Assembly (NCBI RefSeq): GCF_002858925.1
Contig: NZ_PJRS01000040.1
Location: forward strand, 1 to 64,000
Source of the DNA: Caulobacter zeae
GTDB taxonomy: Bacteria; Pseudomonadota; Alphaproteobacteria; Caulobacterales; Caulobacteraceae
Direction of reading: 5' to 3'
DNA length: 64,000 nt
Positions 7,842 through 15,558 of this stretch are shown piece after piece. The position numbers and the translations under genes were made by a program. The notes beneath the pieces are model-generated. The model did no database searches. It saw only the letters and a list, made by a program, of their open reading frames with translations, and was not told the DNA's origin. The first letter of the stretch is position 1. Each line of letters opens with the position of its first letter.

Positions 7842-8257
7842 CCGATACGCGCACCGCCGTCGTCGAGCGGGAATTCTCGCATCCCCCGGAAAAGCTGTGG
7901 CGGGCCCTGACCCAGCCGCACCTGATCGAGGAGTGGCTGATGAAGAACGATTTCGTCCCCGAGGTTGGGCGCCGCTTCCAGCTGAAGGGCGAGTGGGGCG
8001 GCACGCTGGACTGCGAGGTCCTGACCCTCGAGCCGGGCCGGGTGCTCGCCTACCGCTGGGACTTCGAGCACGAGGACCCGGCCTATGGCCTCAAGAGCAT
8101 CGTCACCCTGACGCTGACGCCGACGGAAAGCGGCACGCACCTGCGCATGGAGCAGGCCGGTTTCCGCCCCGACCAGAAGCAGGCCTATGGCGGCGCCCAC
8201 GCCGGCTGGAAGACCTTCTTCGACAAGCTGGACGGGCTGCTGGCGAAGGAAGGCTGA
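7838..8257 (+). CDS. SRPBCC (AHSA1/START-like) protein
   Basis: 139 residues. Opens with VEREFSHPPEKLWRALTQPHLIEEWL and contains GEWGGTLDCEVLTLEPGRVL, LTPTESGTHLRMEQAGF and GWKTFFDKLDGLL, the usual pattern of AHSA1-type proteins with a deep hydrophobic ligand pocket. Cytoplasmic; the ligand is unknown. Coupled to the ArsR gene by a four-base overlap, an arrangement common in proteobacteria and suggesting that both respond to the same small molecule. Confidence 0.85.
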   Translation: MTDTRTAVVEREFSHPPEKLWRALTQPHLIEEWLMKNDFVPEVGRRFQLKGEWGGTLDCEVLTLEPGRVLAYRWDFEHEDPAYGLKSIVTLTLTPTESGTHLRMEQAGFRPDQKQAYGGAHAGWKTFFDKLDGLLAKEG

Positions 8258-8258
8258 C

Positions 8259-8365
8259 GGTGCGTGGTCCTCGTCCTTCGACAAGCTCAGGATGAGGACC
8301 AAGGCCAGGCTCGGGCGATCAAGAAACCTCACCCTTAGCCTGTCGAAGGGCGAGGTTTCCGCCCC
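8259..8365. repeat. Dispersed repeat pair, TCGACAAGCTCAGGATGAGG family
   Basis: Unit A (GTGCGTGGTCCTCGTCC, then TTCGACAAGCTCAGG and ATGAGGACC) is followed about 20 bases later by inverted unit B (AAACCTCACCCT, then TGTCGAAGGGCGAGGTTTCC). Each unit is itself near-palindromic. Related pairs lie at 17406-17526, 19244-19345 and 44522-44668, always between genes. Confidence 0.8.
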
Positions 8366-8389
8366 AACCACAACAAAGGGAGGAAAACC

Positions 8390-8596
8390 ATGAGCGGCTT
8401 CATCCGCCAGAGCCACCGCTGGCTCTCCATCGCCTTCACCCTGGGCGTGCTGACCTACATCGTCGTGATGAGCACGCGCGGCCAGCCGGCGGCGTGGGTG
8501 GGCCTGCTGGCGCTGATCCCGTTGATCCTGCTGCTGGTCTCGGGGCTTTATCTGTTCGCGCTGCCCTATGTGCTGCGCTGGCGGAGGAAGGGCTGA
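8390..8596 (+). CDS. Small two-helix membrane protein
   Basis: 68 residues with two predicted membrane helices (about 13-29 and 34-60) joined by a short STRGQPAAW loop, and a basic tail LRWRRKG. AGGGAGG upstream supports the ATG at 8390. Sits between the SRPBCC gene and two DUF1801 genes, probably in the same transcription unit. Function unknown. Confidence 0.75.
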   Translation: MSGFIRQSHRWLSIAFTLGVLTYIVVMSTRGQPAAWVGLLALIPLILLLVSGLYLFALPYVLRWRRKG

Positions 8597-8599
8597 GCC

Positions 8600-9034
8600 A
8601 TGACGGGCGATACGGCGCCGGTGAAGCTGCTCTCGGGCGGCAATCCGCAGATCCCCAAGGGCGACGGCGACGGGCCGGTGCAGGCCTATATCGCCGCCAT
8701 GCCGGGCTGGAAGCGCCAGGTGGGCGAGCGGATCGACGCCGTGGTCGCCCGCGAGGTTCCCGGCGTGCGCAAGGCGGTGAAGTGGAACTCGCCGTTCTAC
8801 GGGGCGCCGGAGGGCGAGGGCTGGTTCCTCAGCCTGCACTGCATGACGAGGTACGTGAAGGCAGCGTTCTTCAAGGGCGCGGCCCTGGAGCCGCCGCCGC
8901 CGGGGCCGTCCAAGCAGGCGAACGTACGCTATCTCGATATCTACGAAGACAGCCTGAGTGATGGGGGCTGGGACGAGGCCCAGTTCGCCGACTGGGTGCG
9001 GCAGGCCGCGGCCCTGCCCGGCGAGAAACTGTGA
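8600..9034 (+). CDS. DUF1801 (YdhG-like) protein
   Basis: 144 residues. Family signals: VQAYIAAMPGWKRQVGERI, the KWNSPFYG motif and CMTRYVKAAFFKGA. The fold is related to frataxin-like YdhG proteins, and its cellular role is not firmly known. It starts three bases after the small membrane protein stop and is followed 12 bases later by a second DUF1801 gene. Confidence 0.8.
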   Translation: MTGDTAPVKLLSGGNPQIPKGDGDGPVQAYIAAMPGWKRQVGERIDAVVAREVPGVRKAVKWNSPFYGAPEGEGWFLSLHCMTRYVKAAFFKGAALEPPPPGPSKQANVRYLDIYEDSLSDGGWDEAQFADWVRQAAALPGEKL

Positions 9035-9046
9035 GGGAGTAAGCAG

Positions 9047-9457
9047 ATGAAGGCGGGAGCCACCGGCGAGCCCCAGAGCGGGACGGACGCCAGCAAGCTG
9101 ATCGACGAGCGCATCGCCTCGCTGGGCGACTGGCGCGGCGAGACCCTGGCCAGGGTGCGGGCCTTGATCCACGCGGCGGACCCCGACGTGCTGGAGGAGT
9201 GGAAGTGGCGCGGCACGCCGGTGTGGTCGCACGCCGGCATCGTCTGCACCGGCGAGACCTACAAGGCCTACGTCAAGCTGACCTTCGCCAAGGGGGCGTC
9301 GCTGCCCGATCCCAAGGGCCTGTTCAATTCCAGCCTGGAGGGAAACACCCGCCGGGCGATCGACATCCCGCAGGGCGCGGCGATCGACGAGGCGGCGCTG
9401 AAGGCGCTGTTCCTGGCGGGCGTGGCGCTGAACCTGAGCAAGAAGGGGAAGCGCTGA
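9047..9457 (+). CDS. DUF1801 protein, second copy
   Basis: 136 residues. DUF1801 features: LIDERIASLGDWRGETLARVR, EEWKWRGTPVWSH and GETYKAYVKLTFAKGA, ending in a Lys-rich tail. Only moderate similarity to the preceding copy, so they are paralogues of different subgroups. Last gene of the ArsR-led operon. Confidence 0.8.
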   Translation: MKAGATGEPQSGTDASKLIDERIASLGDWRGETLARVRALIHAADPDVLEEWKWRGTPVWSHAGIVCTGETYKAYVKLTFAKGASLPDPKGLFNSSLEGNTRRAIDIPQGAAIDEAALKALFLAGVALNLSKKGKR

Positions 9458-9470
9458 GCCTTCCCTTCTT

Positions 9471-9605
9471 CCCGTCATTCCCGCCCTTGTGGCGGGAACC
9501 CCTGGTTCCGTTCGCACGTGAAGCTCAAGCGGATCGCCGGCGATCCGCCTCACTCGCCCTTGCGGCTGACAGAGAGGTTCCCGCCACAAGGGCGGGAATG
9601 ACGGG
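9471..9605. repeat. MITE-like element with perfect 30-bp inverted repeats
   Basis: The 30 bases at 9471-9500 (starting CCCGTCATTCCCGCCCTTGT) are exactly repeated in inverse at 9576-9605, with 75 bases between. The centre holds a perfect 16-bp palindrome GGATCGCCGGCGATCC (9531-9546). No coding capacity. Lies between the DUF1801 gene and a convergent receptor gene. Confidence 0.85.
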
Positions 9606-9621
9606 AGGTGGGGAGGGAACA

Positions 9622-9656
9622 AAGAAAAAGCCGCCCCGGTCGCCCGGGACGGCTTT
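9622..9656 (-). terminator. Terminator of the TonB-dependent receptor gene
   Basis: AAAGCCG (9627-9633) pairs with CGGCTTT (9650-9656), one mismatch, then CCC/GGG. On the minus strand the hairpin runs into TTTTTCTTT. It sits 23 bases after the receptor stop. On the plus strand it could also stop the DUF1801 operon. Confidence 0.8.
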
Positions 9657-9678
9657 CTCGTTTCGCTCTCGCGACGCC

Positions 9679-12600
9679 TTAGTACTTGAAGGTGGCGCCC
9701 ATGAAGAAGCGGCGGCCGGCGTAGCCGGTGTTGATCAGGCGGATGTCGCCGGCCCAGCTGGTTTCGTCTTCCTTCGTGAGGTTCTTGCCCTCGGCGAAGA
9801 ACGACAGGCCCTTCACCGGCGTGCGCCAGGTGATCTTGCCGTCCAGGTAGCCGGTCGGGTCGCGGAAGATCGGGTTGCCCGACTGGTCCGCGGCGGTGAC
9901 CAGGTATTCCGAACGGTAGTTGTAGGCCAGGCGGGCGTTGATCGGGCCCTTATCGTACCAGAGCGTGGCGTTGTAGCTGTGCTCCGACAGGCCCGGATAG
10001 GGCAGGGACGAGCCGTCAAGCGAGCTGAACACGCCGACGTCCTTGGCCTTCTGGTAGGTGTAGTTCAGGTCGACGCCGAAGCCCGACAGCAGGCCCGGCA
10101 GCCAGGTGAAGGCGGTCTTGGCCGTCAGTTCCAGGCCCGAGATCTTGGCGCCGTCGCCGTTGATGTAGGTGTTGTAGTAGTACAGCGTGCCGTCGCCGAA
10201 GATGTCCTGCTGGCCCAGGTTGGTGCGCTGCGACAGGTAGAACGACTTGATGTCCTTGTAGAAGAAGCCGGCCGACAGCTGGGTGTCGGTGTCGGGGTAC
10301 CACTCGAACGACAGGTCGTACTGGTCGGCGCGATAGGGCTTCAGGGCCGGGTTGCCGGCCGAGCAGCTGTCGGGACCGTCTTCGGCCGTGCCGTCGTTGG
10401 TGTAGTTGATGGTGCAGGTGACGTTCGGGATGATGAAGTTGCCCAGCGGGCGGGCCATCAGCTGGGCGTAACCGGCGCGCGCGCTCAGGCGGTTGTCGAT
10501 CAGCCAGGTCTGGATGTTGAAGCTGGGCAGCCAGATCGTGTAGTCGCGCTTGAACGTCGCCTGGGTGTTGGACACCGTGTTGGTCGAGGCCACGCCATTG
10601 ACCAGGCGGGTTTCGTTGCGGGTCACCTGACCGGTCGACGACGTCTCGGTGTAGACGCGGCGCAGGCCGAAGTTGCCCAGCACCTCACGGCCGCCGAGGT
10701 CGAAGCCGTAGTCCAGTCGCAGGTACTGGGCGTTGGTCTTCTCGTCGATGCTGTAGGGGATCTGGTCGTAGGTCTTACCGTCGTTGCCGACGCCCTGATA
10801 CAGGTTGTTCAGGTTGAAGTGGCTGGTGTCCAGGTACTGGGAGATGCCGGCGAAGGTCGGGTACTTCCAGGTCGAGGGCAGGCCGTTGCCGGCATAGTAG
10901 AAGTTCGACGGCAGGTCGGTCATCGCCGCGGCGAAGACCTGGTTGGAGAAGGCGCGCGACCAGTTCTCGGTCGAGTTCCAGTAGCTGGTCTGGTAGGCGT
11001 TGCCGAGCACCGGGTTGGTCTGGTCGGCGGCCTGGCCGTTGACCACCGTGGCGGTCGAGTTGACCGAGTTGGCGTAGATGACGATGTCGTCCAGGGCGCT
11101 GGTCGGGTTGGCGCCGCCGTCGATCACGCGACCGCCGTAGCCGTAGCCCGAGATCGCCGCGTTGGAGTAGCGGCCGCCGAACTTGATCGACTTGATGATC
11201 GGCAGTTCGGTCCGGTACTCGAAGTCGATCTTGTACTGGTCTTCCGAGTTGGCCGACTGCGAGGGACGGTACTGGATCTGGTACTGGTTGACCGCCGCCG
11301 CGTCCGACGGGCTGAAGCCCGGGGCGAAGGTGAAGATCGGCGCCGAGGTGCCGTCGGCCAGGGTGACCTTCAGGCCGGGCGTGTTGAACGACACCGAGGC
11401 GTTGTTGGTCTCGCTGATGGTCTCGGTCGAGGCGTTCGAACCGACGAAGTCGATCTTCCAGCGCTCGTTCTGGTAGTTGAAGCCGTAGGTGACGTACTCG
11501 GAGTCCGTCTCGTAGGTGAAGTCGCGCGACGAGATGCTGAAGGCGTTGTTGCCGCCGCGGTTGGCGGTGCCCAGGCAGTCGCCGATGACGAATTCGGTGA
11601 CGTTGTGGTTGGCGTCGACCTTCACGCCGGGGACGTTCTGGGCCGTGGCCGGCGTCACGCGGGCGCAGCCGGGACCGTAGTTCAGGGCGTCGAGCGACGT
11701 CAGGCCGGTGCCGTAGTTGATGTCGTTCATCACGTCTTCGCGCTTGTTGCGCTGATAGGTGACGTACGCCGTCAGGTCGTCGGTGAAGCGGTACTGGGCG
11801 GTCAGTTCGGCCGAGGAGCGCTTGGAGTCGCGGTCCCAGACGCGGTAGCGCGGCACGCGCGGGCTGTAGTCGTACCACTGGCTTTCGCAGGCGGTGCGGG
11901 CCTGGGCGGTCGACAGCACCGACGAGTCCGGGGTGACGACGCTGGCGCAGCTGGCTTCGGTGTTGAAGCCGCGCAGGTAGTCGTTGACCGTCTGGTTGTA
12001 GGCCGGGTTGTAGTACTCGACGGTCTTCTCGGCGGTGTTGTCGAAGTCGGCCAGGCGGGCCCACGAGTTGCCGTCGTAGTAGTCGCCGCGGGTGATGACG
12101 CGGTCGTAGGTCAGGTTGCCCATCAGGCCCAGGCGGCCTTCGAACAGCTGGGTGGCGCCGAACAGGTTGCCGCGCGGCTTCCAGCCGCCCTGGGTGTCGA
12201 GCTTCTGGCCCGAGGCGGTCATCGAGAAGGTCGGCTTCTTGAAGTCCAGCGGCTTGTTGGTGGTCACCGAGACCGTGCCGCCGACGCCGCCTTCGGTCAT
12301 GTCGGAGGTGAAGCCCTTGAAGACGTCGATCGACTTGACCAGTTCCGAGGGCAGTTCGCGGAAGTCGTTCGAGCGGCCGCCGCCGCCGTAGACGCTGAGG
12401 TTGCCGGCGGTCGACAGGGCGCCCACGCCGTTGATCTCGACGCGGTTCAGGTCGGGCTCGACGCCGCGGATCGACACCGCGTTGCCTTCGCCGAAGTCAC
12501 GCGCCAACTGCACGCCGGTGATGCGGCCCAGGGCTTCGCCGACGTTCTTGTCGGGGAACTGGCCGATGTCTTCGGCGACGATCGAGTCGGAGACGGTGTT

Positions 12601-12831
12601 CGCGCGCTTCTTGCGGCCCATGGCCGATTGCAGGCTGGCGCGGGTGCCGACGACGATGACTTCCTCGACGGCGGTTTCCGTCGCTGCGCCGGTGTCCTGG
12701 GCGGGAGCCGGGGCCGGAGCAGGAGCCGTCTGGGCGAGGGCCGAGCCGCCGCCGATCATCAGCAGGATGGCAGCCATGCCCGTGGTGCGCAGCAGTCCGT
12801 TATCGCGTCGGACCTTGGTGTTGACCTTCAT
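9679..12831 (-). CDS. TonB-dependent outer-membrane receptor (1050 aa)
   Basis: ATG at 12831 with GGAGGA upstream. Signal peptide ending GGGSALAQ, then a Pro/Ala stretch, a TonB box VEEVIVVG, a plug domain (SIVAEDIGQFPDKNVGEALG, RGVEPDLNRVEINGV, GGVGGTVSV), and a long beta-barrel ending in an aromatic residue (FMGATFKY). Large size and plug wording fit the Caulobacter/Xanthomonas receptor group that often imports carbohydrates or other bulky nutrients. Substrate not predictable here; no enzyme gene adjoins it. Energised by ExbB-ExbD-TonB, encoded at 29-31 kb. Confidence 0.93.
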   Translation of the reverse strand: MKVNTKVRRDNGLLRTTGMAAILLMIGGGSALAQTAPAPAPAPAQDTGAATETAVEEVIVVGTRASLQSAMGRKKRANTVSDSIVAEDIGQFPDKNVGEALGRITGVQLARDFGEGNAVSIRGVEPDLNRVEINGVGALSTAGNLSVYGGGGRSNDFRELPSELVKSIDVFKGFTSDMTEGGVGGTVSVTTNKPLDFKKPTFSMTASGQKLDTQGGWKPRGNLFGATQLFEGRLGLMGNLTYDRVITRGDYYDGNSWARLADFDNTAEKTVEYYNPAYNQTVNDYLRGFNTEASCASVVTPDSSVLSTAQARTACESQWYDYSPRVPRYRVWDRDSKRSSAELTAQYRFTDDLTAYVTYQRNKREDVMNDINYGTGLTSLDALNYGPGCARVTPATAQNVPGVKVDANHNVTEFVIGDCLGTANRGGNNAFSISSRDFTYETDSEYVTYGFNYQNERWKIDFVGSNASTETISETNNASVSFNTPGLKVTLADGTSAPIFTFAPGFSPSDAAAVNQYQIQYRPSQSANSEDQYKIDFEYRTELPIIKSIKFGGRYSNAAISGYGYGGRVIDGGANPTSALDDIVIYANSVNSTATVVNGQAADQTNPVLGNAYQTSYWNSTENWSRAFSNQVFAAAMTDLPSNFYYAGNGLPSTWKYPTFAGISQYLDTSHFNLNNLYQGVGNDGKTYDQIPYSIDEKTNAQYLRLDYGFDLGGREVLGNFGLRRVYTETSSTGQVTRNETRLVNGVASTNTVSNTQATFKRDYTIWLPSFNIQTWLIDNRLSARAGYAQLMARPLGNFIIPNVTCTINYTNDGTAEDGPDSCSAGNPALKPYRADQYDLSFEWYPDTDTQLSAGFFYKDIKSFYLSQRTNLGQQDIFGDGTLYYYNTYINGDGAKISGLELTAKTAFTWLPGLLSGFGVDLNYTYQKAKDVGVFSSLDGSSLPYPGLSEHSYNATLWYDKGPINARLAYNYRSEYLVTAADQSGNPIFRDPTGYLDGKITWRTPVKGLSFFAEGKNLTKEDETSWAGDIRLINTGYAGRRFFMGATFKY

Positions 12832-13889
12832 AGTATTCCTCCAAGCGTGGGCGGCGAACCGCCCGGACCAGCGGCGTCTCTCGAGGCGGCTGGCTTTAAA
12901 GTCATGAGATGGAAGCCTGGGCGGTTGGAGCGTCCGACGAAGACCGGCAGTCGAATCGGAAGTCCCGGGCCCGGGCCGTTGCGATGCGCGAAGGTCGAGG
13001 ACAGGACAGGCCCGGCGGCGCTGTGCGCTCTGGCGGGCAAGTCCTGACGGCGGGCCTGGGGTAAGGAGCTGACGCCTAGACGGCCGGCGGCGAAACGCTG
13101 CGCCGGTCCGTATCTCGATCTTCTGCGATCGTGCGCGTGTTGCGGGCACGCGGCACTGTCTAAGGCGGTCTGTCGTCCGTCGCGGACCTTTGGTCTCTGC
13201 GTACGGAACGTATCCATCCATTTCCAAACCGAAGCGCGGAGTCAACGGTCCGGAGACAAAATTACGTCCGTGAGGCCCATAGTCCCATTCATGTGACAAT
13301 TAAAGCACTTTATTCCCATATCATGGAATGCTTTCGCAACAATCGGGATTAGTGCTTGATTTTGGCGCTCGTCCTGCCCAGTGTGGCGACATTCGGCGCG
13401 TCCGCGCGCCCGGCCGACGGCAAGATCGGGATCGAGAGGAAGCGACAGGAGATGCCCAAGCGGCCCTTCCCAAGCTCCAACCGTCCCCTCCGAACCGCCT
13501 GCCGTCTGGGGTAGTTAGCAAGGAGGGACAGTCATCCCACCGGTCGCTTCGGCGGCGCGCCCGGAGCCATCGGAAGGCGGCTCAGGCGCGACGAGGATAC
13601 CGGTGTCTATAGCGGTCTTTTAGTCACTACAGATTGTGGTCGCGTTTCTCGGCGTTGTGTGTGCGTGCCGTGGTCGACGCTTCCGGAAGGCGGGTTCGCA
13701 AGGGGTTGCGAGCGCGCCGGCAAGCACTGACCGTCCCGTCCTGCAGAGGGCGGGGCGAATTCCATTTCTGGGGGGCTCTGCCGGGCGTGATTGCGCCTGG
13801 CGAGTCTGTCGGCCGCGCTGTCGAGACGCGCGGGCCGGGCGCATGGGCGCCGAGATTTTCTATTCGCAAAACGTCGTTCCGAAACGAAA
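12832..13889. other. Long upstream region of the receptor gene, no supported protein
   Basis: Over 1 kb. The part up to about 13330 must carry the receptor promoter and a leader; AT-richer sequence around 13255-13370 (ACAATTAAAGCACTTTATTCC) is the likeliest promoter zone. Further open frames on both strands overlap each other and lack ribosome binding sites. I do not recognise an RNA gene. Confidence 0.5.
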
Positions 13890-13915
13890 GAAGCCCCGGA
13901 CCGTGTCCGAGGCTT
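13890..13915 (-). terminator. Intrinsic terminator, minus strand
   Basis: GAAGCCCCGGAC (13890-13901) and GTCCGAGGCTTC (13904-13915) form an 11-12 bp stem with a tiny loop. Reading on the minus strand it continues CTTTCGTTTCG. A second GC hairpin (CGGCCCGCGC with GCGCGGGGCCG, 13928-13953) precedes it. It would end the transcript of the 20-codon frame at 13987-14049. Confidence 0.65.
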
Positions 13916-13986
13916 CCGATCCGTTCACGGCCCGCGCTTGGGCGCGGGGCCGAAGGACGGCATTTGTCCGCAAAGGGCGCTGGAGG

Positions 13987-14049
13987 TCAGATTTGACCCA
14001 TGGTCTTCACGGAGCGTTCCAGCGCGTTCGCGATCGACAAATGAGACAC
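13987..14049 (-). CDS. 20-residue peptide with near-perfect ribosome binding site
   Basis: GTG start at 14049, stop at 13987. The peptide is MSHLSIANALERSVKTMGQI (GTG read as Met), amphipathic. Its leader reads AAAAGGAGGTGATCCA, which matches the 3' end of 16S rRNA as an almost complete Shine-Dalgarno. The frame is short but is bracketed by an upstream inverted repeat and a downstream terminator, so it looks like a small stand-alone transcript. I do not recognise it. It may be a leader peptide, a tiny protein or a dual-function small RNA. Confidence 0.45.
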   Translation of the reverse strand: MSHLSIANALERSVKTMGQI

Positions 14050-14072
14050 TGGATCACCTCCTTTTCGGCTGC

Positions 14073-14089
14073 GCGTCACAACCTGACGC
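14073..14089 (-). promoter_or_regulatory. Inverted repeat GCGTCA-N5-TGACGC upstream of the 20-codon frame
   Basis: GCGTCA (14073-14078) and TGACGC (14084-14089), about 12 bases upstream of the strong ribosome binding site. Could be a regulator site or a leader stem next to the ribosome binding site. Confidence 0.4.
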
Positions 14090-14229
14090 ACCACTAAGGT
14101 TGGGTGGGCGAGAGGCGTTGGCAAGAGGCGTGGTGTCGTGGGGCTCTTCGACGAGGCGGAGAGGGGGCAGCCCCGGTTCGCGCAAAGGGGGGACGATGCG
14201 CGATCCGGGGCCGCGCTCCTGGTAACCGG

Positions 14230-14379
14230 CTAGAGGGCGCGCCAGGCCAGGAGGATCAGGGTCCAGAGACCAAGGTTGAGGGCCAGGGCCGCCACGCGGG
14301 GGCCGTTCACGCGCGCGGCGAGGGCCACGGCGCGGGGGCGCTGGGCGGTCGGGGCGGCGGAAGCGGCGGTGCGGGTCAC
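14230..14379 (-). CDS. Small single-span membrane protein (49 aa)
   Basis: GTG start at 14379 with GAGG at suitable distance upstream (CAGAGGAACC on the minus strand); TAG at 14230-14232. An Ala/Arg/Pro-rich N-terminal half precedes one hydrophobic helix (VAALALNLGLWTLILLAW) that ends RAL. Function unknown. Upstream of the 20-codon frame on the same strand, but 180 bases apart. Confidence 0.55.
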   Translation of the reverse strand: MTRTAASAAPTAQRPRAVALAARVNGPRVAALALNLGLWTLILLAWRAL

Positions 14380-14524
14380 GGCGATGGTTCCTCTGAAGGG
14401 GTGGGCGGCGCTGCGTGCGTCGCTCTTACCCTTCTAAGATAGGAAGCCGGCCGATGGTTTCATATGCGACAAAACCGACGCGCCCCTGCATGGTCCTGCG
14501 CGAATTGTCGCAGAGAGTCGCGCC

Positions 14525-15298
14525 ATGCCTGCCTGGGATCCCGACGTCTATTCCCGCTATCGCGCCTATCGCGACCGGCCGGCCCTGGACCTGATGCTGA
14601 AGATCCCCCGCGACCTGGATCCGCGCGAGATCTGGGACCTGGGCTGCGGTCCGGGCGAGCACGCCGCCCTGCTGGCCGCGCGGCATCCCGGGGCGGTGGT
14701 CCACGGCCTGGATTCCAGCCCGCAGATGCTGGAGCGCGCCCGGGGGCAGGGCGCGGACGTCGACTGGGTGCTGGGCGACATCGACGTCTGGCGTCCGGCC
14801 CTCGCGCCCGACTTGATCTTCACCAACGCCGCCCTGCAATGGCTGGTCGGGCACGAGACGCTGTTTCCGCGCCTGCTGGACAGCCTGGCGCCCGGCGGGG
14901 TGCTGGCCTGCCAGATCCCCCAGGTCGAGGACGCCGGCTGGCGGAGCAGCCTGCGCGAGGTCGCCGGCCAGGGGCCATGGGCCGGCAAGCTGGCGGCGCT
15001 GGACGGCGTGCGCCAGGGCCACGATCCGCGCGCCTATCACGACTGGCTCTCGCCGCTGGCTTCTGACCTCGACGTCTGGGTGACGACCTATGTCCACGCC
15101 CTGGAGGGCGAGGACCCGATCGTCGACTGGACCTCCGGCACCAGCCTGCGGCCCTATCTGGAGCGCCTTGAGCCGGGCGAGGAGACGGCGGCGTTCCTGG
15201 CGGCCTGGCGGACGCGATTGGCCGAGGATTATCCCAGGCGCGCGGACGGGATCACGCTGCTGCCGTTCACGCGGCTGTTCGTGGTGGCGCGGCGGTAG
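14525..15298 (+). CDS. tam: Trans-aconitate 2-methyltransferase
   Basis: 257 residues. SAM-dependent cytoplasmic enzyme methylating trans-aconitate, which otherwise inhibits the citric acid cycle. Class I methyltransferase fold: motif I EIWDLGCGPGEHAALLA, then VHGLDSSPQMLERAR, and IFTNAALQWLVGHETLFPRL. The latter plus VEDAGWRSSLREVA and WTSGTSLRPYLERL are typical of Tam. The ATG at 14525 gives the usual length. Monocistronic between repeats. Confidence 0.88.
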   Translation: MPAWDPDVYSRYRAYRDRPALDLMLKIPRDLDPREIWDLGCGPGEHAALLAARHPGAVVHGLDSSPQMLERARGQGADVDWVLGDIDVWRPALAPDLIFTNAALQWLVGHETLFPRLLDSLAPGGVLACQIPQVEDAGWRSSLREVAGQGPWAGKLAALDGVRQGHDPRAYHDWLSPLASDLDVWVTTYVHALEGEDPIVDWTSGTSLRPYLERLEPGEETAAFLAAWRTRLAEDYPRRADGITLLPFTRLFVVARR

Positions 15299-15308
15299 AC
15301 GTTACTGA

Positions 15309-15550
15309 TCCCTCTCTCTTCGAGAGAGGGAGGGGCCCGCGCCGCAAGGCGTGGGAGGGTGAGAGGTTACACTCTCTCCGAATGGAGCGCGGCTAGTCGG
15401 TTATTCGGCGGTAGTCGCGGGATTTCGCTCGTAATTGAAGGAATCGAGGTTCGCCGGCTGACGGTGAAACCTCTCACCCTCCCACCGCTTCGCGGCGGGC
15501 CCCTCCCTCTCTCCAAGAGAGAGGGACCAAACTCTCCAAGAGAGAGGGAT
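15309..15550. repeat. Inverted pair of GAGAGAGGGAGGGGCCCGCGCC repeats
   Basis: One unit at 15309-15366 (CTCTCTTCGAGAGAGGGAGG, then GGCCCGCGCC and GTGGGAGGGTGAGAGG) and an inverted unit at 15466-15526 (ACCTCTCACCCTCCCACCGC, then CCCTCCCTCTCTCC). The phrase CTCTCCAAGAGAGAGGGA is duplicated at the right end. About 100 bases of unrelated sequence lie between. The same arrangement occurs at 37117-37441. Confidence 0.8.
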
Positions 15551-15558
15551 CAAAAAAA

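Noticed and set aside
9199..13047. A 1282-codon open frame on the plus strand opposite the TonB receptor
   Set aside because: Complementary shadow of the receptor gene in GC-rich DNA: composition is Arg/Gly/Val/Ala-rich without domains, and the minus-strand frame has a signal peptide, TonB box and plug.
14050..14065. CTGGATCACCTCCTTTT as the 3' end of a 16S rRNA gene
   Set aside because: Only these bases match; the flanks (GAGACA and CGGCTGCGCG) are unlike the rRNA. The opposite strand is better explained as a strong ribosome binding site.
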